DNA of 64,000 bases from Nocardia spumae (lineage in GTDB: Bacteria > Actinomycetota > Actinomycetes > Mycobacteriales > Mycobacteriaceae), in assembly GCF_020733635.1 (NCBI RefSeq), contig NZ_JAJFZL010000001.1:4154001-4218000 (forward strand), written 5' to 3'. Position 1 is the first letter of the stretch, and every line of letters begins with the position of its first letter. The notes beneath the pieces are model-generated. The model did no database searches. It was not told the origin of the DNA and saw nothing but the letters and a program-made list of their open reading frames with translations. Shown in pieces: positions 63,758 to 64,000 of this stretch. The position numbers and the translations under genes were made by a program.

Positions 63758-64000
63758 GTGGATTCCCATACCACCCTGGACGAGCTGGATCACCGGCTGA
63801 TCCATGCCCTGCAACTCGACGCGCGCGCCCCGTTCAGCCGGATCGCGGTCGTACTGGGCGTTTCGGACCAGACGATCGCGCGCCGGTACCGCAGACTGCG
63901 GACCACGAACGCGCTGCGGGTGGTGGCGGTACCCGACGCCCGGCAGCCCGGACATGTCGAATGGCTGGTCCGCATCCAGTGCGCCCCCGCGGCGGCCGCG
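63758..64000 (+). CDS. Lrp/AsnC-family regulator, N-terminal part (runs off the window)
   Basis: The first 81 codons are present. The sequence LDELDHRLIHALQLDARAPFSRIAVVLGVSDQTIARRYRRLRTT is an AsnC-type HTH, with a beginning ligand-binding half (RVVAVPDARQPGHVEWLVRIQC). The GTG at 63758 follows AGGATT. It is divergent from the DoxX-like/ABC1 operon across 130 bases and may regulate it. A second HTH or the usual RAM domain could follow beyond the window. Confidence 0.8.
   Translation, partial: MDSHTTLDELDHRLIHALQLDARAPFSRIAVVLGVSDQTIARRYRRLRTTNALRVVAVPDARQPGHVEWLVRIQCAPAAAA

Overview
The window is chromosomal DNA of a high-GC, mycolic-acid-type actinobacterium, most likely Nocardia or a close relative. 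The reasons are gene families and gene orders known from Mycobacterium, Rhodococcus and Nocardia: steroid ring-degradation enzymes (HsaC, HsaA, KshB), a DesA3 desaturase with its reductase, the lpqS-cysK2-MFS copper-regulon order, a SigK-like sigma factor, an Rv0958/Rv0959-like AAA plus VWA pair, an NDMA-type alcohol dehydrogenase, and one very large NRPS. I see no rRNA, tRNA, CRISPR array, insertion sequence or phage gene.

Region by region. 1-2.6 kb: minus-strand kshB, hsaA, hsaC (hsaC cut by the window edge). 2.8-6.9 kb: a DUF2254 membrane protein, then a desaturase-reductase operon with a perfect palindrome in front. 6.9-11 kb: two small secreted proteins, two methyltransferases, a dienelactone-hydrolase-like protein and the remnant of a MetQ-type lipoprotein gene carrying an 18-bp tandem repeat. 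11-16 kb: an aldehyde dehydrogenase/alcohol dehydrogenase operon followed by its probable activator; two matching 19-bp palindromes lie in front of the operon and of the activator gene. 15.9-17.6 kb: free methionine sulfoxide reductase, a decayed LysR gene and a membrane protein. 17.7-22.2 kb: a probable light-response cassette (SDR, photolyase, lipocalin) divergent from a MerR/B12-type regulator. 23-26 kb: two overlapping MutS-like ATPases. 26-32.6 kb: several hydrolases around an IdeR-type iron box, then MFS, cysK2 and lpqS behind a copper-type operator and a short leader ORF. 32.7-42 kb: sigma factor, small proteins, methyltransferase, XRE regulator, hydrolase, glutamate-cysteine ligase, VWA and AAA proteins. 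42.3-60.6 kb: a ferritin-like protein and a five-module NRPS of about 5,800 residues. 60.8-64 kb: DODA-type dioxygenase, ABC1-family kinase-like protein, a broken DoxX-like gene, and the start of an Lrp/AsnC regulator.

The most notable items are the orphan NRPS (predicted Ser-X-X-X-Thr, EntF-like first module, terminal C domain, no thioesterase or MbtH nearby), the copper operon with a translationally coupled leader ORF, the twin MutS-like ATPases in a lineage that normally lacks MutS, the light-response cassette with helically phased repeats, and the aldehyde/alcohol operon with twin operators. Product assignments rest on recognised motifs and remembered family sequences; no database search was run.
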